Below are positions 1-10,831 of a stretch of DNA of 64,000 nucleotides, piece by piece (within the stretch, counting starts at the first letter, position 1; every line of letters begins with the position of its first letter). Source of the stretch: Paenibacillus xylaniclasticus (GTDB lineage: Bacteria > Bacillota > Bacilli > Paenibacillales > Paenibacillaceae); the NCBI RefSeq assembly GCF_004001065.1, contig NZ_BIML01000003.1, positions 365,942-429,941 of the forward strand, in the 5' to 3' direction. Position numbers and translations under genes: made by a program. Below the pieces are notes generated by a model, which saw nothing but the letters and a program-made list of their open reading frames with translations, made no database searches and was not told the origin of the DNA.

Positions 1-730
1 TAGCAGGACCGCGGTTCGAGTCCCATCCGAGCCAGCCGGAGTGACCAATATCCATGTAAGTGTATACGTTCGGAATTGCATGCAGCTTGTCTAGCGCATA
101 GCGCGTTGCATCCACATAAATGCCGGAGGAGTTCGCTGCAGCGCAGTTCGGATCGCTCAGGTTCGTTACGAGGTTCGGGAGCGAATCCGGCTCAATAATG
201 GTTACGATACGGATGTCTTGATACTTCGGATCTGCAAATACTGCAGCGATTGGATCAATGTATTCCGTTTTGTACGTATTGAGGCCGGCTTGCGTCAACG
301 GCAGCTCGCCGTTGGAAGCGAGAGCGTGGCAATCGCGGCCAGGCAAGTTATAAATAACGAATTGTACGACAATCGGCGTGTTACCTTGCTTTGCAGCAAG
401 CACAGCATCCATCGTTTCTACGAGGCTCTTACGTCCATTGTTAACTGCGCCGCCTTGGATCGCCGCTCTGCGGTCCAGCCAGATTGCTGTCGGATATGAT
501 TTAACCGTTTCCATTTTCGCTTTCAGCACAGGGTCTGAAACTTGCGCAATGGAGGAATCGACCAGATTCGCATAGTCAGGGTTCACATACTGCGTAGCAC
601 CAACATATGGATTGTCAACATGTGCTTCAGCAGCAGAGCTTGTAGCTGCACCGATCGTGGCGAATAGATTGAATACGACTGCGAACACAAGGAAGAGCTT
701 CACGGTGCGTTTCGTTATTACGTTAGACAA
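1..730 (-). CDS. GH6 cellulase (cellobiohydrolase/endoglucanase), C-terminus cut by window edge
   Basis: Secreted glycoside hydrolase family 6 enzyme that cleaves cellulose chains by inversion. The visible 243 residues begin with a basic, hydrophobic signal peptide ending near SSAAEA. Two GH6 signatures follow: VIYNLPGRDCHALAS, whose Asp in RDC is the family's proton donor region, and TIIEPDSLPNL. The chosen start is TTG at 730: an AGGAG lies ten bases upstream and an in-frame TGA lies just before it; a GTG seven codons in is the alternative. It is the last visible gene of a GH9-GH48-GH6 operon, 89 bases after GH48. The C-terminal part of the catalytic domain and any Fn3/CBM3 tail lie outside the window, so exo versus endo action cannot be decided. 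Confidence 0.93.
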   Translation of the reverse strand, partial: MSNVITKRTVKLFLVFAVVFNLFATIGAATSSAAEAHVDNPYVGATQYVNPDYANLVDSSIAQVSDPVLKAKMETVKSYPTAIWLDRRAAIQGGAVNNGRKSLVETMDAVLAAKQGNTPIVVQFVIYNLPGRDCHALASNGELPLTQAGLNTYKTEYIDPIAAVFADPKYQDIRIVTIIEPDSLPNLVTNLSDPNCAAANSSGIYVDATRYALDKLHAIPNVYTYMDIGHSGWLGWDSNRGPA

Positions 731-778
731 AACTTTTCAACTCCTTTTAATTAATAGTTGCATATATTCCTGAAGAGC

Positions 779-802
779 GGGAATCCGGCGAGCCGGACTC
801 CC
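779..802 (-). other. Intercistronic hairpin between GH48 and GH6 genes
   Basis: On the minus-strand transcript this forms a 10-base-pair stem (one G-U pair) with a four-base CUCG loop, just after the GH48 stop codon. No T-tract follows, so it is more likely an mRNA-stability or processing element than a true terminator. It could adjust the relative amounts of GH48 and GH6 mRNA. The structure is seen in the sequence; the role is inferred. Confidence 0.5.
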
Positions 803-819
803 GTTCCAAGAACCAGAGC

Positions 820-3800
820 TTACGGTTCGATACCCCATACGAGTGAGCCGTTCTCATACAGCGTCACTTTGTTCCAATCCGCGAATGCGGACTTCGTACC
901 GTCGAACGAGTAGTCATTGTTCTCATTGAAGTTCGACCAGTCAGCTTTCGCGATACGAATTTGGATATCGCCCGATTGTCCGCCTGCTGGGATGGAGCCC
1001 GCAGCGGAGCTGAACGAAATTTCGAGATACGTATCAGCGTTCGTCTTCGCTGGACTAATGGCGTTAAACGTTCCGCTAACCGTATTCGTTCCAACTTGCG
1101 CCCAGTCCGTCCAGAAGTTCAGACCTGCGCTCGTCGTGTCCTTCGTAAAGTAGTAGCGAAGCTTCAGACCGTTCAGACTTACTGGCGACGTACCCGTATT
1201 CTTAATGTTGAACGTCGCATAGATCATATTGTCCGAAGCGTTATTATTGTTCAGCTTATATTGAACCTGAAGGTTACCCGTAGGCGTTACTACCGTACCT
1301 GCAGGCGTTGCGCTTGCCGCTGCAGAGTTCGCAGACTCGCCTGCGCTATTGACTGCGCTGACGACGTAGTAATAGGTCGTGCCGTTCGTCAAACCAGTAT
1401 CTGTAAACGTCGTACCCGTTACTCCTGTAGCAATCGTCGTGAACGCGCCGCCTGCTGTCGTCGAACGCTTCACGTTATAGCTCGTTGCGCCTGCGGATGC
1501 CGTCCAGTTCAGCGTGACCTGCGCATCTCCTGCCGCAGCAGTCAGGCCTGTAGGCGCTGCCGGAACCGTTACTGCCGCTTGCGGCGTTGCCGATACTTGT
1601 GTCGAATTCGCCGACTCGCCTGCACTATTGACTGCCGTAACAACGTAATAGTACGTCGTGCCGTTCGTCAGACTCGTATCCGTAAACGTCGTGCTCGTTA
1701 CACCCGTTGCAACCGTTGTATACGGACCGCCGCTTGTCGTTGAACGTTTCACATTGTAGCCCGTTGCGCCTGCGGACGCCGTCCACGTTAGCGTCACTTG
1801 CGAGCTGCCTGCGGATGCCGTCAAGCCTGTAGGCGCTGCCGGAGCCGTTACGCCCGCTTGCGGCGTTGCCGATGCTTGAACGGAGTTAACCGATTCGCCC
1901 GCCGCGTTCACGGCGCTTACGACATAATAATAAGTCGTGCCGTTCGTCAAGCTCGTATCCGTAAACGTCGTGCCCGCCACGCCTGTTGCTACCGTCGTGT
2001 ATGGACCTCCCGCCGTCGTAGCGCGTTTCACATTATAGCTCGTCGCGCCTGCGGAAGCCGACCATGTCAGCGTCACCTGTGCATTGCCTGCCGCTGCCGA
2101 CAGCGTTGCTGGTGCAGCCGGAGCCGTAGGGGTTGTCGAATTGCTGTTAATGAGACGGTCATATTCTGCATAGGCTGTTGCAACATCGACTTGTGACCAG
2201 AAACGGTGGTACGTAAACGTAGGCGTTCCGTTCTCCCATTTCTTCGTCGTCGTGTTGTACGACGTCGTGTACAGATTTTGCAAATACGACCACATTGGAT
2301 CTTGCGTAATCTTCGGACGTTGATCCACATAGCTGATATAGTAACCGTTGCCGCCTTTAGCAGGATCAGATGCTACAGCGTTATTGCCTGGAAGCGTTGC
2401 GCCTTGACCGTTCGTGCCCGACCAGCCAGACGGAATATACGTTTCTTTCGTAAAGAAACGATAGTAATCGGCACGCTGCTCAGGCTTCACGATACCGATG
2501 CCGTCATTGTAGCTCCAGACCGTATTCAACAGCGTGTACGCCGTATCTTTGGCTTGCGCGCCTTGTGCAGAATACGAGCCTGTCTCTGCCTTCGTAGCCG
2601 CTGCGTAGAAGGTAAGCGCTTTGACATAGCTTCCAAGAACACCTAAATCTTGGCTTGGATCTTTCGTAACAACATGATAATTCGGATTGCCTGTATAGGC
2701 GCTCAGACTAGTCCACGTATCCGGCTGACCGTTCCATTCGAGCGTACCAGGCAGATAGAACTCACCTGGAGCCGACGTCGTCGCTATCGTTGGATTAGCT
2801 CCGCCCAAGACGCGCTGACCGGATGCATTAAGGTAGTAGCCGTCGGAGTCCGTAACAGGTCTTTGATCGATAAACGTATAATCAAGCGCGTAATCGACCC
2901 AACGTTCCATAACCTGTTTCGCCATTTTGAAATTGTCGCTCGTCGTATCGCCGTTCGCTGCGAGAATGTAATACATTTCCGCTACGCGCTCGATTGGCCA
3001 TACTTGGAAGCCGAACCATTGGTTCGAATCCGGATCATGATATACCGGTGCTTTCTGATAGCCGAGGCCATAGAATGTGCTCGTTCCCGTCGGGAACGCT
3101 TTGTATTCGCCATCCCAGCTGTTCGTTGCGCCGCCGCCGATCGCGCCTTCGCTCGATTGCAGCCACGTGTAGAACTCGAGTTGACGCTTAAGCGACGTGT
3201 TCCAATCCTGCTGTGCCGTTGGCGATGCCGGAATGAGGCCACCTGCCGATGTAGACAATGCATATGCCGCTACCGGATTCTGATAAGCTTGATGCACATG
3301 GCTGGAACCAATCCGCCAAGCCCAGTTGCCTTGACCGTTCTCGCCTAAGCCGCCGCCCCAAGCCGTGTACCAGCCAAGCAAGTACGTGCTTGCATCCTTG
3401 CCCGTGCCCGGCGTCGAGGAGCCGTTGCCCGTTCCAATCTTCTGGAAGTACTTGTCGTACATGTCATAGCGGAGATAGTCGCCCATCTTCTTCGCTTTAT
3501 CCAAATACTTCGTATTGTTATAGCCGAACTGCTTCGCCCAGTACATGACTTGAACTGCGCGAGCATCCGCATCAGAGGCGTTCGTGTAACGCCATTGTGC
3601 TGCAGGAGCCTGGTTCTCCTTGTTAAAGATCGACATGAAGCCTTCGCCCGGCTGGCCGAACGTTTTGTTGTCCTGGGACGGATGGACGACAGCCTCAAAT
3701 ACAGACTCTTGCTCACCGCGCTGGAACGTATTGACATACGTTGCCGTATGCGACGGGTTCAGCAGGTTACCGAAGCCGTACCAGTTATCTACGTCGATCA

Positions 3801-4380
3801 ACCAGTGCATCAGATACGTTTGATTGTTTCCGTATGTTGCTTTCAGCTCAGCGTCGAGCGGGTCCTTGCCTGCTGTCTTAACGTTGCTGAGCGGTACCGG
3901 ATATTGGTCTGGCTGAGGCTTCTCCGGTGCATACGTCGCTGGGCTGTTCGGATTATAGTAATTCATCGTAGGCTGCTCTTCTTTGCCGTCGCCCTCATTG
4001 ACAGGAATGATGTACTTCTCCATGTTGTCCCATGCTTTCTCTAGATGTGTCCAGTCGCCCGTATAATAGCCATACAATGCCTCCAGCCACAGCCAGTAGC
4101 TGTATGCCTCAGACGTACTCATATGACCATAGTCCGGCGCTTCACTTAAGAGCGTCTCGATTGCATGGTAAGGAATTCCTTCCGGTGAGAAATACCCGCT
4201 TGATGGGTCAGTCAACTGGTTGTACAGAGTTAGGAAGCGCTGCGCTTCAACAGATGTTGCCGGCGCCGCCGCTGCTGCCTTCTGAGGGGCAACCAATGCG
4301 GTTCCGCCCACGATAGAAGATACAGACAGCGCTGCGCTTAAAGCAATTGCCAGTCCCTTGCGGGAGGCTTTAATGACCAT
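820..4380 (-). CDS. GH48 reducing-end cellobiohydrolase with three Fn3 domains and CBM3
   Basis: Secreted processive cellulase of family 48, which releases cellobiose from chain reducing ends and is usually the main exocellulase of cellulolytic Firmicutes. The 1186 residues comprise a signal peptide (about 1-38, ending KAAAAAP), a GH48 catalytic domain (about 42-690) containing the conserved SEAPDYGH segment with the putative acid Glu80, three Fn3 repeats (about 750-1030), each containing the phrase NGTTYYYVV, and a C-terminal CBM3 (about 1038-1186). The start is ATG at 4380 preceded by AAGGAGG. It sits 97 bases downstream of GH9 and 89 bases upstream of GH6, all on one strand, which suggests co-expression of endo- and exo-acting enzymes. 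There is no dockerin, so the enzymes are free rather than cellulosomal. The Fn3 repeats are nearly identical to each other, a sign of recent tandem duplication. Confidence 0.96.
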   Translation of the reverse strand: MVIKASRKGLAIALSAALSVSSIVGGTALVAPQKAAAAAPATSVEAQRFLTLYNQLTDPSSGYFSPEGIPYHAIETLLSEAPDYGHMSTSEAYSYWLWLEALYGYYTGDWTHLEKAWDNMEKYIIPVNEGDGKEEQPTMNYYNPNSPATYAPEKPQPDQYPVPLSNVKTAGKDPLDAELKATYGNNQTYLMHWLIDVDNWYGFGNLLNPSHTATYVNTFQRGEQESVFEAVVHPSQDNKTFGQPGEGFMSIFNKENQAPAAQWRYTNASDADARAVQVMYWAKQFGYNNTKYLDKAKKMGDYLRYDMYDKYFQKIGTGNGSSTPGTGKDASTYLLGWYTAWGGGLGENGQGNWAWRIGSSHVHQAYQNPVAAYALSTSAGGLIPASPTAQQDWNTSLKRQLEFYTWLQSSEGAIGGGATNSWDGEYKAFPTGTSTFYGLGYQKAPVYHDPDSNQWFGFQVWPIERVAEMYYILAANGDTTSDNFKMAKQVMERWVDYALDYTFIDQRPVTDSDGYYLNASGQRVLGGANPTIATTSAPGEFYLPGTLEWNGQPDTWTSLSAYTGNPNYHVVTKDPSQDLGVLGSYVKALTFYAAATKAETGSYSAQGAQAKDTAYTLLNTVWSYNDGIGIVKPEQRADYYRFFTKETYIPSGWSGTNGQGATLPGNNAVASDPAKGGNGYYISYVDQRPKITQDPMWSYLQNLYTTSYNTTTKKWENGTPTFTYHRFWSQVDVATAYAEYDRLINSNSTTPTAPAAPATLSAAAGNAQVTLTWSASAGATSYNVKRATTAGGPYTTVATGVAGTTFTDTSLTNGTTYYYVVSAVNAAGESVNSVQASATPQAGVTAPAAPTGLTASAGSSQVTLTWTASAGATGYNVKRSTTSGGPYTTVATGVTSTTFTDTSLTNGTTYYYVVTAVNSAGESANSTQVSATPQAAVTVPAAPTGLTAAAGDAQVTLNWTASAGATSYNVKRSTTAGGAFTTIATGVTGTTFTDTGLTNGTTYYYVVSAVNSAGESANSAAASATPAGTVVTPTGNLQVQYKLNNNNASDNMIYATFNIKNTGTSPVSLNGLKLRYYFTKDTTSAGLNFWTDWAQVGTNTVSGTFNAISPAKTNADTYLEISFSSAAGSIPAGGQSGDIQIRIAKADWSNFNENNDYSFDGTKSAFADWNKVTLYENGSLVWGIEP

Positions 4381-4477
4381 GAATAAATCCTCCTTCGAAA
4401 TTGGTATTTCTTCTGTCCGGCGGCTGCCTTACGAAACCGGAAGCCACCGAACCCTCCATGCCTTAACACAAAGAGCA

Positions 4478-7573
<3,096 letters not shown>

Positions 7574-7594
7574 TTAGCAGCCATCAAGGGCGGT

Positions 7595-7607
7595 AATTCC
7601 AATTATA
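7595..7607 (-). promoter_or_regulatory. Weak candidate -10 region for the cellulase operon
   Basis: On the minus strand a perfect TATAAT lies about 90 bases before the GH9 start. The hexamer 17 bases further upstream does not resemble TTGACA, so the promoter would need an activator or is not real. It lies between the inverted repeat at 7658-7679 and the GH9 gene, which is the right place for the operon promoter. Confidence 0.25.
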
Positions 7608-7657
7608 AACATCGATAGAAGTCGGACTAGCAAATATCATGACTTCTTGAATGTCAC

Positions 7658-7679
7658 TTTGATGACCTTCGTCATCAAA
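7658..7679. promoter_or_regulatory. Perfect inverted repeat, candidate operator upstream of GH9
   Basis: The sequence TTTGATGAC-CTTC-GTCATCAAA is a perfect 9-base palindrome with a 4-base spacer. It lies about 140 bases before the GH9 start, between an upstream minus-strand terminator and the candidate promoter. A second, looser TGAC...GTCA pair lies just beside it at 7640-7656. The symmetry and position fit a dimeric regulator site controlling the cellulase operon. No T-tract follows, so a terminator is unlikely. The regulator is not identifiable from the window. Confidence 0.35.
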
Positions 7680-7689
7680 ACTTGACAAT

Positions 7690-7725
7690 AAAAAAGTGCC
7701 GAACGCTAATCCAGCGCTCGACACT
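7690..7725 (-). terminator. Rho-independent terminator upstream of the cellulase operon
   Basis: On the minus strand a 13-base stem AGTGTCGAGCGCT pairs with AGCGTTCGGCACT (a few mismatch or wobble positions) around a five-base loop and is followed by a TTTTTT run. It would stop minus-strand transcription from the short reading frame at 7706-7888 and insulate the GH9 promoter from read-through. Confidence 0.7.
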
Positions 7726-7888
7726 TATAGCAGCTGCCTACTAATTTCTCTCTATACTTTTGCAGAAGAGAGTCGACAAGTGCACGATTCGTTACAGCCT
7801 CGACGAGTTCATTGTGTGCTGCAGAAGCATGCCCGAACGGCGTGCCCATTTTGCCAGGTATACCGCACCATTGGTCCATCCTGTTCAT
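7706..7888 (-). CDS. Possible small Spo0E-like protein (uncertain)
   Basis: A 60-residue reading frame whose C-terminal half, NRALVDSLLQKYREKL, resembles the second helix of Spo0E-like aspartyl phosphatases (pattern S-Q-x-L-D-x-L-[IL]-[NQ]-x-Y). These proteins dephosphorylate Spo0A~P. The expected first helix is not convincing, the canonical Ser-Gln is replaced by Arg-Ala, and no good ribosome site precedes the ATG. The stop codon lies in the loop of the terminator at 7690-7725, so a transcript clearly ends here. It may be a real short gene with a misjudged start, a decayed copy, or chance. Confidence 0.25.
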   Translation of the reverse strand: MNRMDQWCGIPGKMGTPFGHASAAHNELVEAVTNRALVDSLLQKYREKLVGSCYKCRALD

Positions 7889-7894
7889 AATATA
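7867..7894 (+). promoter_or_regulatory. Candidate sigma-K promoter of gerE
   Basis: An AC at 7867-7868 is followed after 17 bases by CATAATATA at 7886-7894, an exact match to the sigma-K pattern AC-N16/17-CATANNNTA. It is 64 bases before the gerE start. In Bacillus subtilis gerE is transcribed by sigma-K RNA polymerase in the mother cell, so the motif agrees with the known biology. The assignment is by pattern only. Confidence 0.45.
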
Positions 7895-7957
7895 AGTTGA
7901 CTGTATCCCTAAACCTTGTTAAACCATACAAACCCGAGCAAGGAGGGGTGACAAAAA

Positions 7958-8182
7958 TTGAAGGGCAGCGACCATAAGAGCAAATTTTTGTTGACGCATC
8001 GCGAACGCGAAGTATTCGAGCTGCTAGTACAGGATAAAACAACGCGAGACATTGCTCAGCAGCTGTTCATCAGCGAGAAGACGGTACGCAATCATATCTC
8101 CAATGTAATGCAAAAGCTCAATGTCAAAGGTCGTTCACAGGCGGTTGTCGAGCTGATCAAGCTTGGGGAATTACAGATCTAG
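7958..8182 (+). CDS. gerE: GerE, late mother-cell transcription regulator of spore coat genes
   Basis: A 74-residue LuxR/FixJ-type DNA-binding protein that in Bacillus switches sigma-K-dependent coat genes on or off in the mother cell. Length and sequence fit B. subtilis GerE closely: LTHREREVFELLVQDKTT, then the recognition helix region SEKTVRNHISNVMQKL and a C-terminal GRSQAVVELIKLGEL. There is no receiver domain, as expected for GerE. The start is TTG at 7958, preceded by AGGAGG at a normal distance; an in-frame stop three codons upstream excludes a longer form. It is monocistronic, with a sigma-K-like promoter upstream and a T-rich stop signal downstream. It shows that the host forms endospores. 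Confidence 0.95.
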   Translation: MKGSDHKSKFLLTHREREVFELLVQDKTTRDIAQQLFISEKTVRNHISNVMQKLNVKGRSQAVVELIKLGELQI

Positions 8183-8235
8183 TCATCGTTCATCTATAGA
8201 TCCTGATTCGTTATGGAATCGGCCTTCGTCCCATG

Positions 8236-8271
8236 CGTCCTTCATGGAAGCACGGTGAGAAGGTTTTTTTG
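8236..8271 (+). terminator. Possible gerE terminator
   Basis: A short CCTTC...GAAGG stem is followed directly by TTTTTTT about 90 bases after the gerE stop. The stem is only five base pairs around a long loop, so the call rests mainly on the T-run and position. Confidence 0.35.
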
Positions 8272-8458
8272 TTGGTGCGGCCAGCACTGCGGAACGGGCA
8301 GCTTCATTCCATCCTATTCGAGGTAAGACCATTTTATTCTTCTTTTTAGTTTCATTTAAGACTCGATTAAGGTTCAGCCCTCATGATGAACTTAACGAAA
8401 TCGAAACTGCTGCAAACCAGCACAGCATCCGGCTAATGGATGGGGGAGGAATTATAGG

Positions 8459-9487
8459 ATGATGAATAACCATACGAACAGACCTTGTAGAGGCCAACAT
8501 AATGAATGGATCGAGACGCATCAAGATGAGAACGGCACTTATATTACCCGCTTCGGCCGAAGCTTCGACTTCGCAAGCGATAAGCCGGCAGCCGCACCTT
8601 CACGCCGGCACCCGCTGCTCCCGCTTGCGGCAGCCTTCCTGGCAGGCGTACTCACAATTAGCGGATTCATGTACGCAGCCGATCATAATAATTGGTTCAA
8701 CGGTACTAAGACCGGACAAGCTGCTTCGACTGCTGCAGGACAAGGCGCCGGCATTACTACGGCTTCAGCAGCTGCTTCCACTCAGACAGCATCGGGCGAT
8801 ATTGCATCCATCTATGAAGCGGCCAGCCCGGCTGTCGTCAAAATCGATACGTACGTGCAGCAGCGGCAAAGCTTCCGTACGCGCGGCGGAATCTGGTTCG
8901 AACCGAGCGAGAGCTCGCAGGGTGGACTAACGGCGATGGGGACGGGAACCGGGTTTATTGTCCAAAAGGATGGCTACATTATGACGAATCAGCATGTGAT
9001 CGCAGGTGCGGATCAAATTCAAGTTACACTGCAGGGAGAATCCGAGCCCTATACGGCCAACGTCGTCGGGGAGCGCGAGGAGCTTGACGTCGCGATTCTG
9101 AAGATTAAGCCGCGCAGCGGATCAAACGCATCATTTCCGACGGTCAAGCTAGGCGATTCCGATACGGTGAACATCGGTGATATGGTCGTCGCAATTGGCA
9201 ACCCTTATGGACTCGATCAGACGCTAACGGTTGGCGTGCTTAGCGCCAAGGAGCGTCCGATCCAAATTCAAGATGGCAATACGACGCGTACCTACGAGCA
9301 CCTGCTCCAAACTGACGCCTCGATAAATCCAGGCAACTCCGGCGGTCCGCTCCTGAACTCCGCTGGCGAAGTTATCGGTATGAACTCCGCTGGTGAGACG
9401 GAGGCACAAGGCATCGGCTTCGCGATTCCGACAACGACGATGAAGAGCGTAATTCAAGAAGTGCTCGGAGGCGGATCGAATATATAA
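8459..9487 (+). CDS. Membrane-anchored HtrA/DegP-like serine protease lacking a PDZ domain
   Basis: A 342-residue S1C-family (trypsin-like) protease expected at the outer face of the membrane, where relatives degrade or refold damaged exported proteins. The N-terminus is cytoplasmic and polar, one membrane segment spans about 53-73, and a Ser/Ala/Thr/Gly-rich linker leads to the protease domain (about 113-340). The triad is complete: His179 in TNQHVIAG, Asp210 in ELDVAILKI and Ser294 in NPGNSGGPLLN. The protein stops right after the protease domain (AIPTTTMKSVIQEVL), whereas Bacillus HtrA/HtrB proteins continue with a PDZ domain. The start ATG follows GGGGGAGGA. A strong bidirectional hairpin follows, so it is probably a single-gene unit. 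An imperfect inverted repeat lies upstream near 8370-8400. Confidence 0.9.
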   Translation: MMNNHTNRPCRGQHNEWIETHQDENGTYITRFGRSFDFASDKPAAAPSRRHPLLPLAAAFLAGVLTISGFMYAADHNNWFNGTKTGQAASTAAGQGAGITTASAAASTQTASGDIASIYEAASPAVVKIDTYVQQRQSFRTRGGIWFEPSESSQGGLTAMGTGTGFIVQKDGYIMTNQHVIAGADQIQVTLQGESEPYTANVVGEREELDVAILKIKPRSGSNASFPTVKLGDSDTVNIGDMVVAIGNPYGLDQTLTVGVLSAKERPIQIQDGNTTRTYEHLLQTDASINPGNSGGPLLNSAGEVIGMNSAGETEAQGIGFAIPTTTMKSVIQEVLGGGSNI

Positions 9488-9503
9488 ATGAGCTCCAAGC
9501 TAG

Positions 9504-9540
9504 TAAAGGTCAAAGCCATACACACGGGCTTTGACCTTTA
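9504..9540. terminator. Bidirectional terminator between the htrA-like and yhcN-like genes
   Basis: AAAGGTCAAAGCC pairs perfectly with GGCTTTGACCTTT around a short loop. The A/T-rich stem base gives short T-runs on both strands. It lies between two convergent genes, 16 bases after one stop codon and 5 bases before the other, and can serve both. Confidence 0.8.
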
Positions 9541-9545
9541 AATCG

Positions 9546-10307
9546 TTACAGATTAACATCCGCTCTAGCTGGGAACAGTCTCTCAACCATCGCGTTAAAT
9601 TCAGCGATAAAGCCTTGAATCGGGTGGCCAGCTTGTACCTCTTTCCAATAGCCGCTCATCCGATCGACGAAGTCTGGGTTAGCCGAAATGTATACATGCG
9701 CAACGCTCGGCGCCAGCTTCCTTACTTCAGCTGCTATTTGGCTTTTCACATGTTCCGTTAATTGAATGTCGGCGTTCGCGTCCGCTCCGGCTCGGGCTCG
9801 GTATGTGCCATCGCCGTACATGTTGTTCGTGCGATTGTACATATTATTGTTATGCGGCGCTGTGCTGTACGTTCCATATCGCGGTGATGGTGTCATGCCG
9901 CCTGTATTCAAAGGAGTAACCGGGCTAGAACCGCCCGCGCTAGCTCCATCTCGCAGCGAAACCGCAACATACGCATTGCTGTTGGTCAGCATGACGTTTG
10001 CGGTCTTTACTTCCTTTACCTTCGTTGTAATGCGATCGGCGATGTTTTTACTCATCTCGAGACGATAATTCTCATGGCTTCCGATTAAGTTATTGCTGTT
10101 CAGTCGGCGGCCGTTGACACGGTTCATTTCATTCATCTGATCATTGGCGAACCGCTTGTTCATGATCTGATTGCCGTTCATGTCATAACGAACGCTGTTC
10201 GAACGAACCGGTGCCCGGTTGCCCAAGTCGCCTTGATTGGCTGCACATCCCGCCAATATCGCGCCAAGCATTGCCGATGCGGCGATTACTTTGAACTTTC
10301 GATGCAT
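9546..10307 (-). CDS. YhcN/YlaJ-family sporulation lipoprotein
   Basis: A 253-residue lipoprotein of the YhcN/YlaJ family, whose Bacillus members are found in the spore inner membrane or coat layers with poorly known roles in germination and outgrowth. The lipobox LAGC places the lipidated Cys at residue 21. The middle is rich in Asn, Gly and Tyr and is likely disordered (about 115-170). Two family segments flank it: VKTANVMLTNSNAYVAVSL (a small ferredoxin-like fold) and a C-terminal block containing VRKLAPSVAHVYISANPDF. The start ATG follows GGAGGGCC. It is transcribed alone, convergent to the protease gene. Its presence beside gerE fits a sporulation neighbourhood, although no forespore promoter was confidently found. 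Confidence 0.85.
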   Translation of the reverse strand: MHRKFKVIAASAMLGAILAGCAANQGDLGNRAPVRSNSVRYDMNGNQIMNKRFANDQMNEMNRVNGRRLNSNNLIGSHENYRLEMSKNIADRITTKVKEVKTANVMLTNSNAYVAVSLRDGASAGGSSPVTPLNTGGMTPSPRYGTYSTAPHNNNMYNRTNNMYGDGTYRARAGADANADIQLTEHVKSQIAAEVRKLAPSVAHVYISANPDFVDRMSGYWKEVQAGHPIQGFIAEFNAMVERLFPARADVNL

Positions 10308-10831
10308 GATGGCCCTCCATTCGGCTGGTGAATAATAAAGCCGTTATTATCGTGCGCCGAATCGATGAACCGTATGCCCGCAATAAGTTGGACGTAATGC
10401 CAAGACAATATACAGTTGCTTATGCAGCTTTCGACTTCGTAGCTTCACTTAAAATTTTCTTCCGAATTACATTCCTCACAAACTACGCAATAAGGCTTAT
10501 CTAGCACACGCATTTTCATTCAAGACTTGGAATATAACATCCCTTCACGTCAGACATCGAGTATACGCCAATACCAGCCTGACCGAGATACGATTTCCAC
10601 TTCACCTTCTTAGGATTGATTTCCGAAGTCGCTTCACATTCTCCTGAAGATCACACAAGACAAACCAGATATATTAAATTTTCACAGAAAATTCTATAAA
10701 TTGTAGAGTTTCATTTGCGGCTTAAACGTTATAGCATAAAGTCGCATCCTATCTCATGGAAAGAAAGGAGGGCCGCGCATATTCTACGAAATGTAGCACC
10801 TTAATTCAACATTTTAGATTGGAGGAGAGTA
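10308..10831. other. Intergenic region with a short decayed-looking frame and the esterase leader
   Basis: This 524-base AT-rich stretch separates two divergent genes. On the minus strand, 10516-10650 is an open frame of 44 codons without a good start; it would read ...NPKKVKWKSYLGQAGIG... and end at TGA. Its composition looks protein-like, but it matches nothing I recognise; it may be a gene remnant. On the plus strand a good AAGGAGG at about 10765 is not followed by any usable start, so the esterase mRNA leader appears to contain an orphan ribosome-site-like sequence before the true one (GGAGGAG) at 10821-10827. No confident promoter was found. Confidence 0.4.

Noticed and set aside
961..1743. 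Long plus-strand open frame (260 codons) opposite the GH48 Fn3 region
   Set aside because: It is Arg/Cys-rich with repeating composition and lies exactly antisense to the Fn3 repeats; codon bias of the real gene explains the lack of stops.
1330..2110. Near-identical DNA repeats suggesting a repeat array
   Set aside because: They are the coding copies of three Fn3 domains in the GH48 gene, not a CRISPR or intergenic repeat.
7809..8042. Minus-strand frame of 77 codons overlapping gerE
   Set aside because: It is antisense to gerE and its promoter and has Cys/Arg-rich, non-protein-like composition.
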